A stretch of DNA of 64,000 bases from Ancylomarina sp048268005 (GTDB lineage: Bacteria; Bacteroidota; Bacteroidia; Bacteroidales; Marinifilaceae): contig JBLWWJ010000002.1 of assembly GCA_048268005.1 (NCBI GenBank), positions 310,001 through 374,000 on the forward strand. The letters are read 5' to 3'. Each line of letters starts with the position of its first letter. The stretch's first letter is position 1. Positions 27,601-34,992 of this stretch are shown here, piece by piece. The notes below the pieces were generated by a model that made no database searches, was not told the origin of the DNA, and saw only the letters and a list, made by a program, of their open reading frames with translations. The position numbers and the translations under genes are program-made.

Positions 27601-27714
27601 TTTACTGTAACTAATTTTGAGGGTTATGATCCTGAGGTTGCTCTAACCGGTAGAGTAGGGTATACACTTCCTAATTTGAAGAAATTTACGTTTGGTGTAA
27701 AACTTGATTTTTAA
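24643..27714 (+). CDS. SusC/RagA-family TonB-linked outer-membrane transporter, unit 3
   Basis: A 1023-residue SusC homologue. The signal peptide ends VLAQ (22), a carboxypeptidase-like domain spans about 26-95, the TonB-box region MDEVMVVAYGTTKKSSFTG follows near 100-118, and the plug signature is ASSLYGSRAANGVVVITT near 205-222. The barrel ends FTFGVKLDF. The 5' coding end is almost identical in DNA to unit 4 (29957 onward), and the two diverge after about residue 120. Arg codons are mixed AGA/CGT, unlike unit 2. The SusD partner follows after 12 bases. Substrate unknown. Confidence 0.93.
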   Translation: MKKNLFSMLILCLIGLQSVLAQSREVSGIVTSADDGLSIPGVSVIIKGTTIGTTTDFDGKYTIATEEGQTLVFSFVGMKTTELPANTDVINLVMRSESIGMDEVMVVAYGTTKKSSFTGAASSVGSDELTKSASSDVIQSMQGKIAGVSVVSTTGKTGETAKIRIRGVGSYGADSDPLYVIDGIPGAPMPNSEDIASMTILKDAAASSLYGSRAANGVVVITTKQGKKGETKFSVQYKKGISQLTTGEFETLGAADFYAKSWEGLYNKARYVDEKDVASSAAYANTELRGAVGFNPYNLDNPYDDKGKLKDNAQLMYDEDWQDALFRTGETDAFDFSASGGSEKISFYFSGSYYNEKGISIEDDYKRYTAKVNVSSQINERLKIGVNTTMKHSESKDLGDSASENNGFYNMNTFSAITPIFQLDDNFKPVVDANGNKVYNYKNKIANDYNPIGLYHANARGTKANYIFFSPYADVKLAKDLMFNTKMAVRYGNGSEFSFNNPFHGAGPSDGGNSYKESWESQRITTSNYLTYNKSFGDHGLNFMLGSEYESYEYHELAARGTGYPLNKASIELSIAQKPAMIYSRTLEDALISYFAQVKYDYKDKYYSSFSYRRDGSSKFGSANRWGNFWSVGGSWRINQESFMEDLSFVDDLKLRASYGINGTEAIDRYKYDDLYSMGSNYNDQSGLTHTQLPNPELGWEENATFNIGVDFAFLSKYKATLEYYNKQTSDLLMQQPISGTTGFTEKTVNIGAIENKGFEFSFDAELMSTQDFRWDASFNISYNQNEWTELPQDEIIDGSKRYAVGKGRYNFYLKEWAGVDKTNGNPLWYMNEKDADGNLTGEKVTTSSYTAASYYDFGDATPNVFVNLSNSFSYKGFDLSFQIYGAFGGQIYDDLTATTMHGGSKPGRQLNQKVMNSWSESNTNTDVPMYIYNTKNNAEKMSSRFLSSSDFVRLKSVNLAYTVDNDKTKKYGVSNLKFYFLGENLFTVTNFEGYDPEVALTGRVGYTLPNLKKFTFGVKLDF

Positions 27715-27726
27715 AAGAAAAAGAAT

Positions 27727-29310
27727 ATGAAATTATTTAAATATTTAATCGTGGCAGGCTTATTCATGGGAATGAGTTCATGTAGCGAAGATGAGTTAGA
27801 GTTCGATTCTACATCAAAGCTTCCAGCTGGTAATGTTTTCGAATCAGAAGCAGGTACTGAGGCGGCTCTAGTGGGTTTGTATTATTCTATGGCTCAGCCT
27901 GATGATAATAATCGAGGTTCATTCTGGACTTGTCATATTCCTATGATGGGTGAGATCCGTGGTGATGATGTTATTGCTAATAATGATTGTTGGTATTCTA
28001 CTTATAAAGATATTCATCAGTTTAATGTTCAACCTACATGGGGTTTTATTACTGACTTTTGGAATGATGCTTATGCAACAATAGAAGTTGCAAATTCTAT
28101 TATGGAAGCTGATATGCCATTTGACGAAATCAAAGCAAACAACTATAAAGCACAAGCGAGAGCTATTCGTGCGATGGTTTATTATGACATTATCGCTATA
28201 TATGGAAGACCTTATGCTGATAATAATGGAGCTAATCCTGGTGTTTGTTTAATAACAAAGACAGATTATAGTTATGCGCCTGCTCGATCTACAGTTAAGG
28301 AGTGTTATGATTTAATGGTTACTGATTTAACTGAAGCAATTAAGCACCTTGAGCCTGTTAATACCGCTTTAGCCGTTACTATGAACAAAAATATGGCTAA
28401 TGGCTTGCTAGCTCGAATTTATATGGATATGCTAGGTAATTCTTCTGATCCTGAACTGCTTAAAAAAGCTAAAGCTGCAGCAGAGGAAGCTGTTAAAGGA
28501 GTTGATTTGATGTCTGGAGAAGAATTTTCAAAAGGATTATCTCAAACACCTTCGGAAAGTTTATTTACCTTTTCAATAACAGAGGCTTCTTATGCAAAGT
28601 GGAGATCTTTTACTGGATTCTGGGATGACTGGGATGGCATGGGTAAAGATATTCGTGTAACAAAAGAACGTTTTGATAGTTATGCAGATAATGATATCAG
28701 AAAAGATTTTTTCTGGCCTGAATATTATAACTCTGCTTCTCTTTCTACATGGAATGATGAAGAAGGTGATTACTATACAGGTGTAGCTATTACTGATGGT
28801 CGCGATTTGGCTAATTTTGATCCAAACACATGGAGCTATGTTAATAAGTATTATATGTATGGTAAATTCCCACGAAAAGATTTTGTAGGAGATTATAAAA
28901 CTAAAACCACTCGCGGTAGAACAGGTTTAGGTAATTATACCTATATGCGAGCTTCAGAAATGGTTTTGACTATTGCAGAATGTGAAGCTAGATTAGGTAA
29001 TGATGGTGCAGCAGCAGCTCAGTTATTGAAAATTCAAAAACGTGCTATTGCTGATGCAACATTGAGTTCTAATATAGGAACAACTTTGCTGGATGAAATT
29101 CTTGAAGAAAGAAGAAAAGAATTAGTTGGTGAAGGTATTCGCTTTAGAGATATCATCCGTTGGAAGAAAGACGTTGTTCATACTGGAGTTTCTCATTGGG
29201 ATACTAAAACAGTTAAATACACTGATGATAATCTGTTATGGCCAATTCCACAAGATGAGATTAATGCTAACTCATCTTTAACAGGAGCTGATCAGAATCC
29301 TGGTTATTAA
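27727..29310 (+). CDS. SusD/RagB-family outer-membrane lipoprotein, unit 3
   Basis: A 527-residue lipoprotein, the longest SusD here. The lipobox GMSSC lies near residue 19, followed by SEDELEFDS. The helical N-terminal region contains YKAQARAIRAMVYYDIIAIYG near residues 138-158. The C-terminal signature is LEERRKELVGEGIRFRDIIRWK near 458-479, and the end is DQNPGY. It pairs with SusC unit 3 and is closed by a GC-rich terminator. Confidence 0.92.
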   Translation: MKLFKYLIVAGLFMGMSSCSEDELEFDSTSKLPAGNVFESEAGTEAALVGLYYSMAQPDDNNRGSFWTCHIPMMGEIRGDDVIANNDCWYSTYKDIHQFNVQPTWGFITDFWNDAYATIEVANSIMEADMPFDEIKANNYKAQARAIRAMVYYDIIAIYGRPYADNNGANPGVCLITKTDYSYAPARSTVKECYDLMVTDLTEAIKHLEPVNTALAVTMNKNMANGLLARIYMDMLGNSSDPELLKKAKAAAEEAVKGVDLMSGEEFSKGLSQTPSESLFTFSITEASYAKWRSFTGFWDDWDGMGKDIRVTKERFDSYADNDIRKDFFWPEYYNSASLSTWNDEEGDYYTGVAITDGRDLANFDPNTWSYVNKYYMYGKFPRKDFVGDYKTKTTRGRTGLGNYTYMRASEMVLTIAECEARLGNDGAAAAQLLKIQKRAIADATLSSNIGTTLLDEILEERRKELVGEGIRFRDIIRWKKDVVHTGVSHWDTKTVKYTDDNLLWPIPQDEINANSSLTGADQNPGY

Positions 29311-29330
29311 AATTACCGATTTATTATTAT

Positions 29331-29361
29331 AAAAAGGCTGCCCTAGGGGCAGCCTTTTTTT
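29331..29361 (+). terminator. Intrinsic terminator after SusCD unit 3
   Basis: AAAAAGGCTGCCC (29331-29343) pairs with GGGCAGCCTTTTT (29347-29359), loop TAG, with a T-run. Confidence 0.92.
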
Positions 29362-29759
29362 GTTATTTGCTCTATTAGGTTATAATAAGATTAGACCAAC
29401 AACAGTGAATATATTATTTGGTTACGCTCTGTAGTATGAATTTATTCATTATTGAATAAATAAATTTATTGTGCATGAAGAATATGTCCTAAAACACTTG
29501 CTTCCTATTCTGTTGTAACCTCAATGCTTCTATCATTACATAATTCAAATTTTTGTTGTTGAAATGCACTTTTGTTAATAATTGTGAAATTATTAATCTA
29601 TTGGGCCTTTGTTTAATTTGTTAGGTATTTTTTATGTTTTAGTGTCTTGTGTTTGTGGTGTTTCATAATGCATGCTGCTTATTATTTTACTTATATTTTT
29701 TTTAAGTAAAGTGTTTTTCCAATTGAACTAAAGGGCGATTTTGAATGCCATGGATTTAG

Positions 29760-29790
29760 TTTGTTAGTTTAAGTTTTTTTCACACTTTTG
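29760..29790 (+). promoter_or_regulatory. Conserved promoter of SusC unit 4 (TTTG-N19-CACTTTTG)
   Basis: TTTG at 29760-29763, 19 bases, CACTTTTG at 29783-29790; 166 bases before the start codon. Confidence 0.7.
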
Positions 29791-29814
29791 GCTCCGCTAA
29801 AAATAAATTTTAAC

Positions 29815-29923
29815 ATCTGCGAGATGCTGAATCTACCGGAATTAGGGGTTTTGGAGAGTTCAGACTTTTATTTTGTTTTTAGCGAATTAGGGATGGTTTG
29901 CTTTATCAAAAATTAAAGCAAAC
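29815..29923 (+). promoter_or_regulatory. Structured 5' leader of SusC unit 4
   Basis: A hairpin CATCT/AGATG lies near 29815-29827. A perfect 10-bp stem GTTTGCTTTA (29896-29905) pairs with TAAAGCAAAC (29914-29923), with an 8-base loop. Compared with unit 3, one A-T pair is replaced by G-C in this second stem, which keeps the pairing and supports a real RNA structure. Confidence 0.55.
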
Positions 29924-29956
29924 TGAAAAATTGAATTAACCACTAACTAAAAATTC

Positions 29957-32900
29957 ATGAAAAAAAATCTATTTTCGATGTTAGTCCTGTGTCTAATAGG
30001 ATTACAGAGCGTTTTGGCTCAAGGTCGAGAAGTTTCAGGGGTTGTTACATCAGCTGATGATGGACTATCTATTCCTGGAGTTTCTGTAATTATTAAAGGT
30101 ACTACTATCGGTACGACTACTGATTTTGATGGTAAGTACACAATTTCTGTTGAAGAAGAAGGACAAACTCTTGTTTTCTCTTTCGTAGGGATGAAAACAA
30201 CCGAATTACTTGCCAACACAGATATCATTAATCTGGTAATGGAATCTGAGTCTATTGGTATGGACGAGGTAATGGTTGTTGCCTATGGTACTACAAAAAA
30301 ATCTTCTTTTACAGGTTCTGCCTCTTCTGTAAAGGCCGATGCAATTAAGGATGCACCAGTGTCTTCTTTCGAAAAAGCTTTAGGAGGTAATGTTCCAGGA
30401 CTTCAAGTGACGGGTGCTTCAGGGCAACCTGGTGCTGCTTCTGAGGTTCGTATCCGAGGAATTGGTTCATTTGCTGCTGATCAGAATCCATTGTATGTTA
30501 TCGATGGTGTTCCTGTTACAACATCTTCAACTGGGTCTAAATATTCTGGTGAAGCAGGAGATGTATCGACTCCACTTTCTACGATAAATCCAGCGGATAT
30601 TGCTTCTGTTACTGTTCTGAAGGATGCTGCGGCAGCTTCATTATACGGATCACGTGCAGCGAATGGTGTTATTGTGATTACCACAAAACAGGGGAAATCG
30701 GGTAAAACACAATTTAGTTTCAGTACTTCTCATGGTATTTCTGAAATTGCTACCGACAACTATGAAACGGTTAGCCCAGAACAATTTATCATGTTGCAAC
30801 GTGAAGCAATGATGAATACAGCTATGGATATTGATGGCAAGACTGAAGCAGAGGCTAAGACTTGGACTGATAATACAATGGCAACTTACTATCCAACTCC
30901 TGCTGATAATAAATTCACAAATTGGGAAGATGAATTATTGAGAAAGGGTGAGATGCATAATTATGAGCTTTCAGCTCGTGGTGGTGATGAGAAAACGACA
31001 TTTTTTGCATCATTAAGTGCGAATCAAACAGACGGTATAGCTAAGAACTCTGATATGGAACGTATCACGGGTCGTGTTAATCTAAAGCATAAAGCTACAG
31101 AAAAGCTTACTTTTACGACGAATTTGAGTATTGGTTCGGTTAAGCAAAATATTGCCATTGGAGGTAATTATTACGCTAACCCGTTCTTCTCAGCTAAGCA
31201 GTTATTATTACCGACTGATATGGTTAGAGATGCTGATGGAAATTATACAGAGAAGAGTCGTTTTGGATATTACAATATGGCTCGTGAGTATTCTTTGAAC
31301 GAACGTTCATCTGATACCTGGAGAACCACAATTAACTCATCTGTCGAGTATAAGATTCTTCCAGAATTGACTTTTAAGTCAACATTTGCGTATGATCATT
31401 TAAGTACAGACAACTTGGATTATTCTTCTCCAGAATCGCGTTCGGGAAAATCAAATAAAGGTGAAGTGTTTAATAATAACACTAAGAATAAGCGATTGAC
31501 TTCATCTAATATTCTTACCTACAATACTTCAATTAACGAAGTGCATAATTTCAATGCATTAGTTGGTTATGAAATCGAAGATGAGGTTAATGAATATATT
31601 TCTGCAACAGGATACAATGTTCCTGCAGGGCTTAAAACTCTTGACCCAGCAGCTAAGCCAGCATCTGTTTCAGGTGACGAGTTAACGAATCGTATGCTTT
31701 CTTATTTAGGTAAAGTAGATTATAATTATGCGAGTCGTTATTATGCTTCATTTAGTCTTCGTCGTGATGGTAGTTCAAGATTAGGTAGCGATAAGCGATG
31801 GGCTAATTTTTGGTCTGTTTCTGGATCGTGGAGAATGAGCCAAGAAGAATTCATGAGTGACTTAACATGGTTAGATGACTTTAAAGTTCGTGCGTCATAT
31901 GGTACGAATGGTACAATGCCAACAAGCTGGTATGGTCATTTAGGATTATATAAAGTTGCAGCATACAATAGTGAGCCGGCTACTTCATATGACCAAATTT
32001 CGAATCCAAGTCTATCATGGGAAGAGAGTAAAAACTTAAATGCAGGTATTGATTTCCGATTTATGGATCGTTTCAATGGTAGTTTTGAGTACTTCGTTAA
32101 GAAAACTGAAAACATGTTGATGGAAGTTCCATTGTCGCGTATTACTGGTTTTAACAGCAAATGGGAGAATATTGGTGAAATGAAGAATTCAGGTTGGGAA
32201 TTCACATTTAATGCAGATATTCTTCGTGAATCAGATCTTAAATGGGATGTTTCTTTGAATCTGTCTCATTACGAAAATGAAATTACCAAACTGAACAATG
32301 GCGAAATTATTTTTGATTTCCCATATATCCGTAAAGAAGGAGAAGCTTATAATACCTTCTACCTAAGAGATTGGGCAGGTGTTGACCCAAATAATGGAGA
32401 TGCATTATGGTATGTGATTGATACGAAGACAGGAAAAAGAGCTACGGATGAGAATGGTCAAGTGATGACGACTAATAATCCTAGTAAAGCTGCAAAAACA
32501 ATGGTTGGTAAGGCTGATCCAGATTTAACGGGTGGTATCACCAATAGTTTAAGTTATAAAGGATTTTCATTAAACTTCTTGTTTACATTCTCTCTAGGTG
32601 GTGATATTTACAATAGCGCTTCCAACAGTATGGAAAGTGACGGTAACTCACCAAAGTATAACATCATGACAACTCAGTTGGATAGATGGCAAAAAGTAGG
32701 TGATAATGCTAAGAATCCAAAGCGTTATTGGAATTCAGATACAAGATCGAACTGGAACTCTTCTAGACGTATTTTAAGTAATGATTACCTACGTTTGAAG
32801 AATCTTACTTTAGGTTATACTTTACCTAAAAATTTGATCGAAAAACTTTCGTTGTCAAATGCGAAAATCTATTTCACGGGTTCTAATTTATTAACATTCG

Positions 32901-33004
32901 CATCACAAGATGTGGTGGATCCTGAGCAACAGATTAGTGGGTATTCTACATTTGAAATTCCAAATGCGAAAATCTATACTGTTGGTGTTAACTTGAATTT
33001 CTAA
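29957..33004 (+). CDS. SusC/RagA-family TonB-linked outer-membrane transporter, unit 4
   Basis: A 1015-residue SusC homologue. The signal peptide ends VLAQ (22), the carboxypeptidase-like domain spans about 26-96, the TonB-box region is MDEVMVVAYGTTKKSSFTG, and the plug signature is AASLYGSRAANGVIVITT near 222-239. The barrel ends YTVGVNLNF. The N-terminal 120 residues are nearly those of unit 3; the plug insert (VPVTTSSTGSKYSGEAGD) and barrel are different. The SusD partner follows after 19 bases. No degradative enzyme is adjacent, so the substrate cannot be deduced. Confidence 0.93.
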   Translation: MKKNLFSMLVLCLIGLQSVLAQGREVSGVVTSADDGLSIPGVSVIIKGTTIGTTTDFDGKYTISVEEEGQTLVFSFVGMKTTELLANTDIINLVMESESIGMDEVMVVAYGTTKKSSFTGSASSVKADAIKDAPVSSFEKALGGNVPGLQVTGASGQPGAASEVRIRGIGSFAADQNPLYVIDGVPVTTSSTGSKYSGEAGDVSTPLSTINPADIASVTVLKDAAAASLYGSRAANGVIVITTKQGKSGKTQFSFSTSHGISEIATDNYETVSPEQFIMLQREAMMNTAMDIDGKTEAEAKTWTDNTMATYYPTPADNKFTNWEDELLRKGEMHNYELSARGGDEKTTFFASLSANQTDGIAKNSDMERITGRVNLKHKATEKLTFTTNLSIGSVKQNIAIGGNYYANPFFSAKQLLLPTDMVRDADGNYTEKSRFGYYNMAREYSLNERSSDTWRTTINSSVEYKILPELTFKSTFAYDHLSTDNLDYSSPESRSGKSNKGEVFNNNTKNKRLTSSNILTYNTSINEVHNFNALVGYEIEDEVNEYISATGYNVPAGLKTLDPAAKPASVSGDELTNRMLSYLGKVDYNYASRYYASFSLRRDGSSRLGSDKRWANFWSVSGSWRMSQEEFMSDLTWLDDFKVRASYGTNGTMPTSWYGHLGLYKVAAYNSEPATSYDQISNPSLSWEESKNLNAGIDFRFMDRFNGSFEYFVKKTENMLMEVPLSRITGFNSKWENIGEMKNSGWEFTFNADILRESDLKWDVSLNLSHYENEITKLNNGEIIFDFPYIRKEGEAYNTFYLRDWAGVDPNNGDALWYVIDTKTGKRATDENGQVMTTNNPSKAAKTMVGKADPDLTGGITNSLSYKGFSLNFLFTFSLGGDIYNSASNSMESDGNSPKYNIMTTQLDRWQKVGDNAKNPKRYWNSDTRSNWNSSRRILSNDYLRLKNLTLGYTLPKNLIEKLSLSNAKIYFTGSNLLTFASQDVVDPEQQISGYSTFEIPNAKIYTVGVNLNF

Positions 33005-33023
33005 TACCTATTAATTTTAAGAT

Positions 33024-34499
33024 ATGAATAAGAAAATATTATATATCCTGGTAAGTATTGTTCTATTAGGAACTTCTTGCTCGGAGTCATGGTTGGATCA
33101 GGACCCAAAGGATTCGTTTAACGAGTCAGAAGCTATCACTACGGTAGCAAAGGCAAGATATGCTGTAGATGGTGTATACAACCATTTGACTAGTTCTGAA
33201 TATTATAATTCAGATTTTATCGCTCAGTTTGATGTTATGGCTGATGACATGAGAGCATCAGAATCCGGTCGTTTAGCTAGTTATTACAGATATACATTTT
33301 ATACTGAAAGTTCGGAAACAGGTATGTGGAGTCGTCCATATAAAGCATTGAAAAATGTTGCCAATGTTTTGGATAGAATCGATGCTATTGAAGCGGCCAG
33401 TGATGATGAAGCAAATGAATTAAAAGACCTTAAAGGTCAAGCATTAGCTTTACGTGCTTTAATTCATTGGGATTTAGTGCGTGTGTTCGGATTGCCTTAT
33501 ACTCATGTAGGTGGCCCAGAAGCTTTAGGTATTCCTATGGTGTTATCTCCGGTTGCTGATGATGCTAAACCTCCTAGAAACACAGTAGGCGAGGTATATA
33601 CTCAAGTTGTGAAAGACTTTGAAGCAGGTATACTTTTACTTTCTGAAAGTAAGTACGATGGACATATCAATGCATGGGCAGCTAAAGCTCTTTTATCTCG
33701 TGTATTTCTTTATATGGGTGACAATGATAAAGCTTTGTCTTTAGCAAAAGATGTGATTGATAATAGCGGTTTGTCATTAATGCCTCGTGATAAGTATATT
33801 GAATCTTGGGAGTCAAACATGATGGATGAAGCTTTGTTTGAATTAATTAATAATGCTGAAGATCATGGTGGATTAGAGTCTGTCGGTTATTTAAGTGATC
33901 CTGATGGTTATGGACAATTCATTGCAAGTGATACGATGATTTATATGATGTCAGAAAGAAAATTTGATATTAGAAGTCAACTGTTAGCAGAGGATGAGTT
34001 AAGTAAGTCTGATGCTCCTCACATGGGACGTGTGATGAAATATCCAGGTAAAAAGAACTTACCTTCTTATACAAGTAATATTCGTGTGATTAGATTATCA
34101 GAAGTTTATTTAATTGCTGCAGAAGCTGCATTAACTTCAGATAAGACTAAAGCCGCAGAATATTTAAATGAAGTGATTAAGAGAGCTTATCCAACTGATG
34201 ATGTCAGAGACACTGACGGGACAGTAATTTTTACTGCATCAACTGATGTTCCTGTTGTTACCGAAGCAAATATCGATTTAGATCGAGTTCTATTGGAAAG
34301 AAGACTTGAGCTAGTGGCTGAAGGACATCGTTTTTTCGATCTAATCCGTAATAAGAAAGACATTATTCGCGATTCAGGATACTGGGGGAATTCAACATAC
34401 GAAACAGTTAAGTTTGATTCGTACAAGATTATTCAGCCAATTCCAAGAATCGAATTGGATGTAAACCCATTAACACAAAATCCGGGTTACGATTCATAA
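33024..34499 (+). CDS. SusD/RagB-family outer-membrane lipoprotein, unit 4
   Basis: A 491-residue lipoprotein: lipobox LLGTSC near residue 19, then SESWLDQDPKDSF, the classic SusD tether. The helical N-terminal part has KGQALALRALIHWDLVRVFG near residues 138-157. The C-terminal signature is LLERRLELVAEGHRFFDLIR near 422-441, and the end is NPGYDS. It completes the fourth unit and is followed by the last terminator of the array. Confidence 0.92.
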   Translation: MNKKILYILVSIVLLGTSCSESWLDQDPKDSFNESEAITTVAKARYAVDGVYNHLTSSEYYNSDFIAQFDVMADDMRASESGRLASYYRYTFYTESSETGMWSRPYKALKNVANVLDRIDAIEAASDDEANELKDLKGQALALRALIHWDLVRVFGLPYTHVGGPEALGIPMVLSPVADDAKPPRNTVGEVYTQVVKDFEAGILLLSESKYDGHINAWAAKALLSRVFLYMGDNDKALSLAKDVIDNSGLSLMPRDKYIESWESNMMDEALFELINNAEDHGGLESVGYLSDPDGYGQFIASDTMIYMMSERKFDIRSQLLAEDELSKSDAPHMGRVMKYPGKKNLPSYTSNIRVIRLSEVYLIAAEAALTSDKTKAAEYLNEVIKRAYPTDDVRDTDGTVIFTASTDVPVVTEANIDLDRVLLERRLELVAEGHRFFDLIRNKKDIIRDSGYWGNSTYETVKFDSYKIIQPIPRIELDVNPLTQNPGYDS

Positions 34500-34516
34500 T
34501 CGGAATTCAATACTCT

Positions 34517-34545
34517 AAGAGGCCGCACATAGCGGCCTTTTTTTG
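34517..34545 (+). terminator. Intrinsic terminator after SusCD unit 4
   Basis: AGGCCGC (34520-34526) pairs with GCGGCCT (34532-34538), loop ACATA, followed by seven T. Confidence 0.88.
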
Positions 34546-34602
34546 TCCCTAAATTTTTGAATTCTATTGTTTTTATCAAGTCTATGCAAACCTTTGTATT
34601 TT

Positions 34603-34778
34603 TCTCGAAAATTCTTTTTTATTTTCTTGCCTAAGTTCCGGTAATCATTACCTTTACTCCCTGTTGTAGAACATGTTTATTAAGAACTGTTCTAAAACAG
34701 AAACCCAGGAAGTAGAGTTAAAAGCTTGGTTGAAAGTTTGTAAGGATTCATGATTTTTAGATAGGTTCTGTTTTTTTT
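34603..34778 (+). ncRNA. Candidate small RNA or transcribed leader upstream of korAB
   Basis: It starts about seven bases after a promoter-like AACCTTTG box and ends at T8 (34771-34778) directly after the right arm of an 11-bp stem (AAAACAGAA-CC with GGTTCTGTTTT, one bulged A). Two smaller hairpins lie inside. The large loop (58 bases) is unusual for an intrinsic terminator, so confidence is low. No known RNA family is recognised. Confidence 0.3.
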
Positions 34779-34992
34779 GAAAGATTTTCATCCAATTCCT
34801 CCATACGCTTGAGTGGAATTTGATGTTTAATAACCACGGATTATTAATATCGAATTATCGATAGTCTTTCTTGATGGAAATAGTAATATCTTGAATTCGA
34901 CTCCAATTTTCATCCTACTCTTGACTTTACATCAATAAAACCAAAACAACTAAACAAACTAAGAATTTAACTTATCGTTAAATCGAACAATC

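Larger units (their letters stand above)
29311..29956. other. 646-base non-coding region between SusCD units 3 and 4
   Basis: It holds the unit 3 terminator, AT-rich DNA with no supported gene (including a TTTATTCA/TGAATAAA hairpin near 29442), and the unit 4 promoter and leader. The leader and promoter align base for base over long stretches with those of unit 3. Confidence 0.7.
34500..34992. other. 493-base non-coding region upstream of korA
   Basis: After the unit 4 terminator there is a promoter-like pair (TTG 34567-34569, 19 bases, AACCTTTG 34589-34596), then several small hairpins (GGTAA/TTACC 34640-34652; AGAACA/TGTTCT 34668-34693) and a long-range stem 34694-34705 with 34764-34774 followed by eight T. 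This could be an untranslated RNA or the korAB leader. No ORF is supported. Confidence 0.55.

Noticed and set aside
24503..29923. Known riboswitch class in the SusC leaders
   Set aside because: The hairpins do not match the consensus of cobalamin, TPP, FMN, SAM or other classes that I know, so I report only a structured leader.
13752..34992. Invertible-promoter or shufflon system in the SusCD array
   Set aside because: All four units point the same way, I found no inverted repeats flanking the promoters, and no invertase/recombinase gene is present. Only direct-repeat recombination remains possible.
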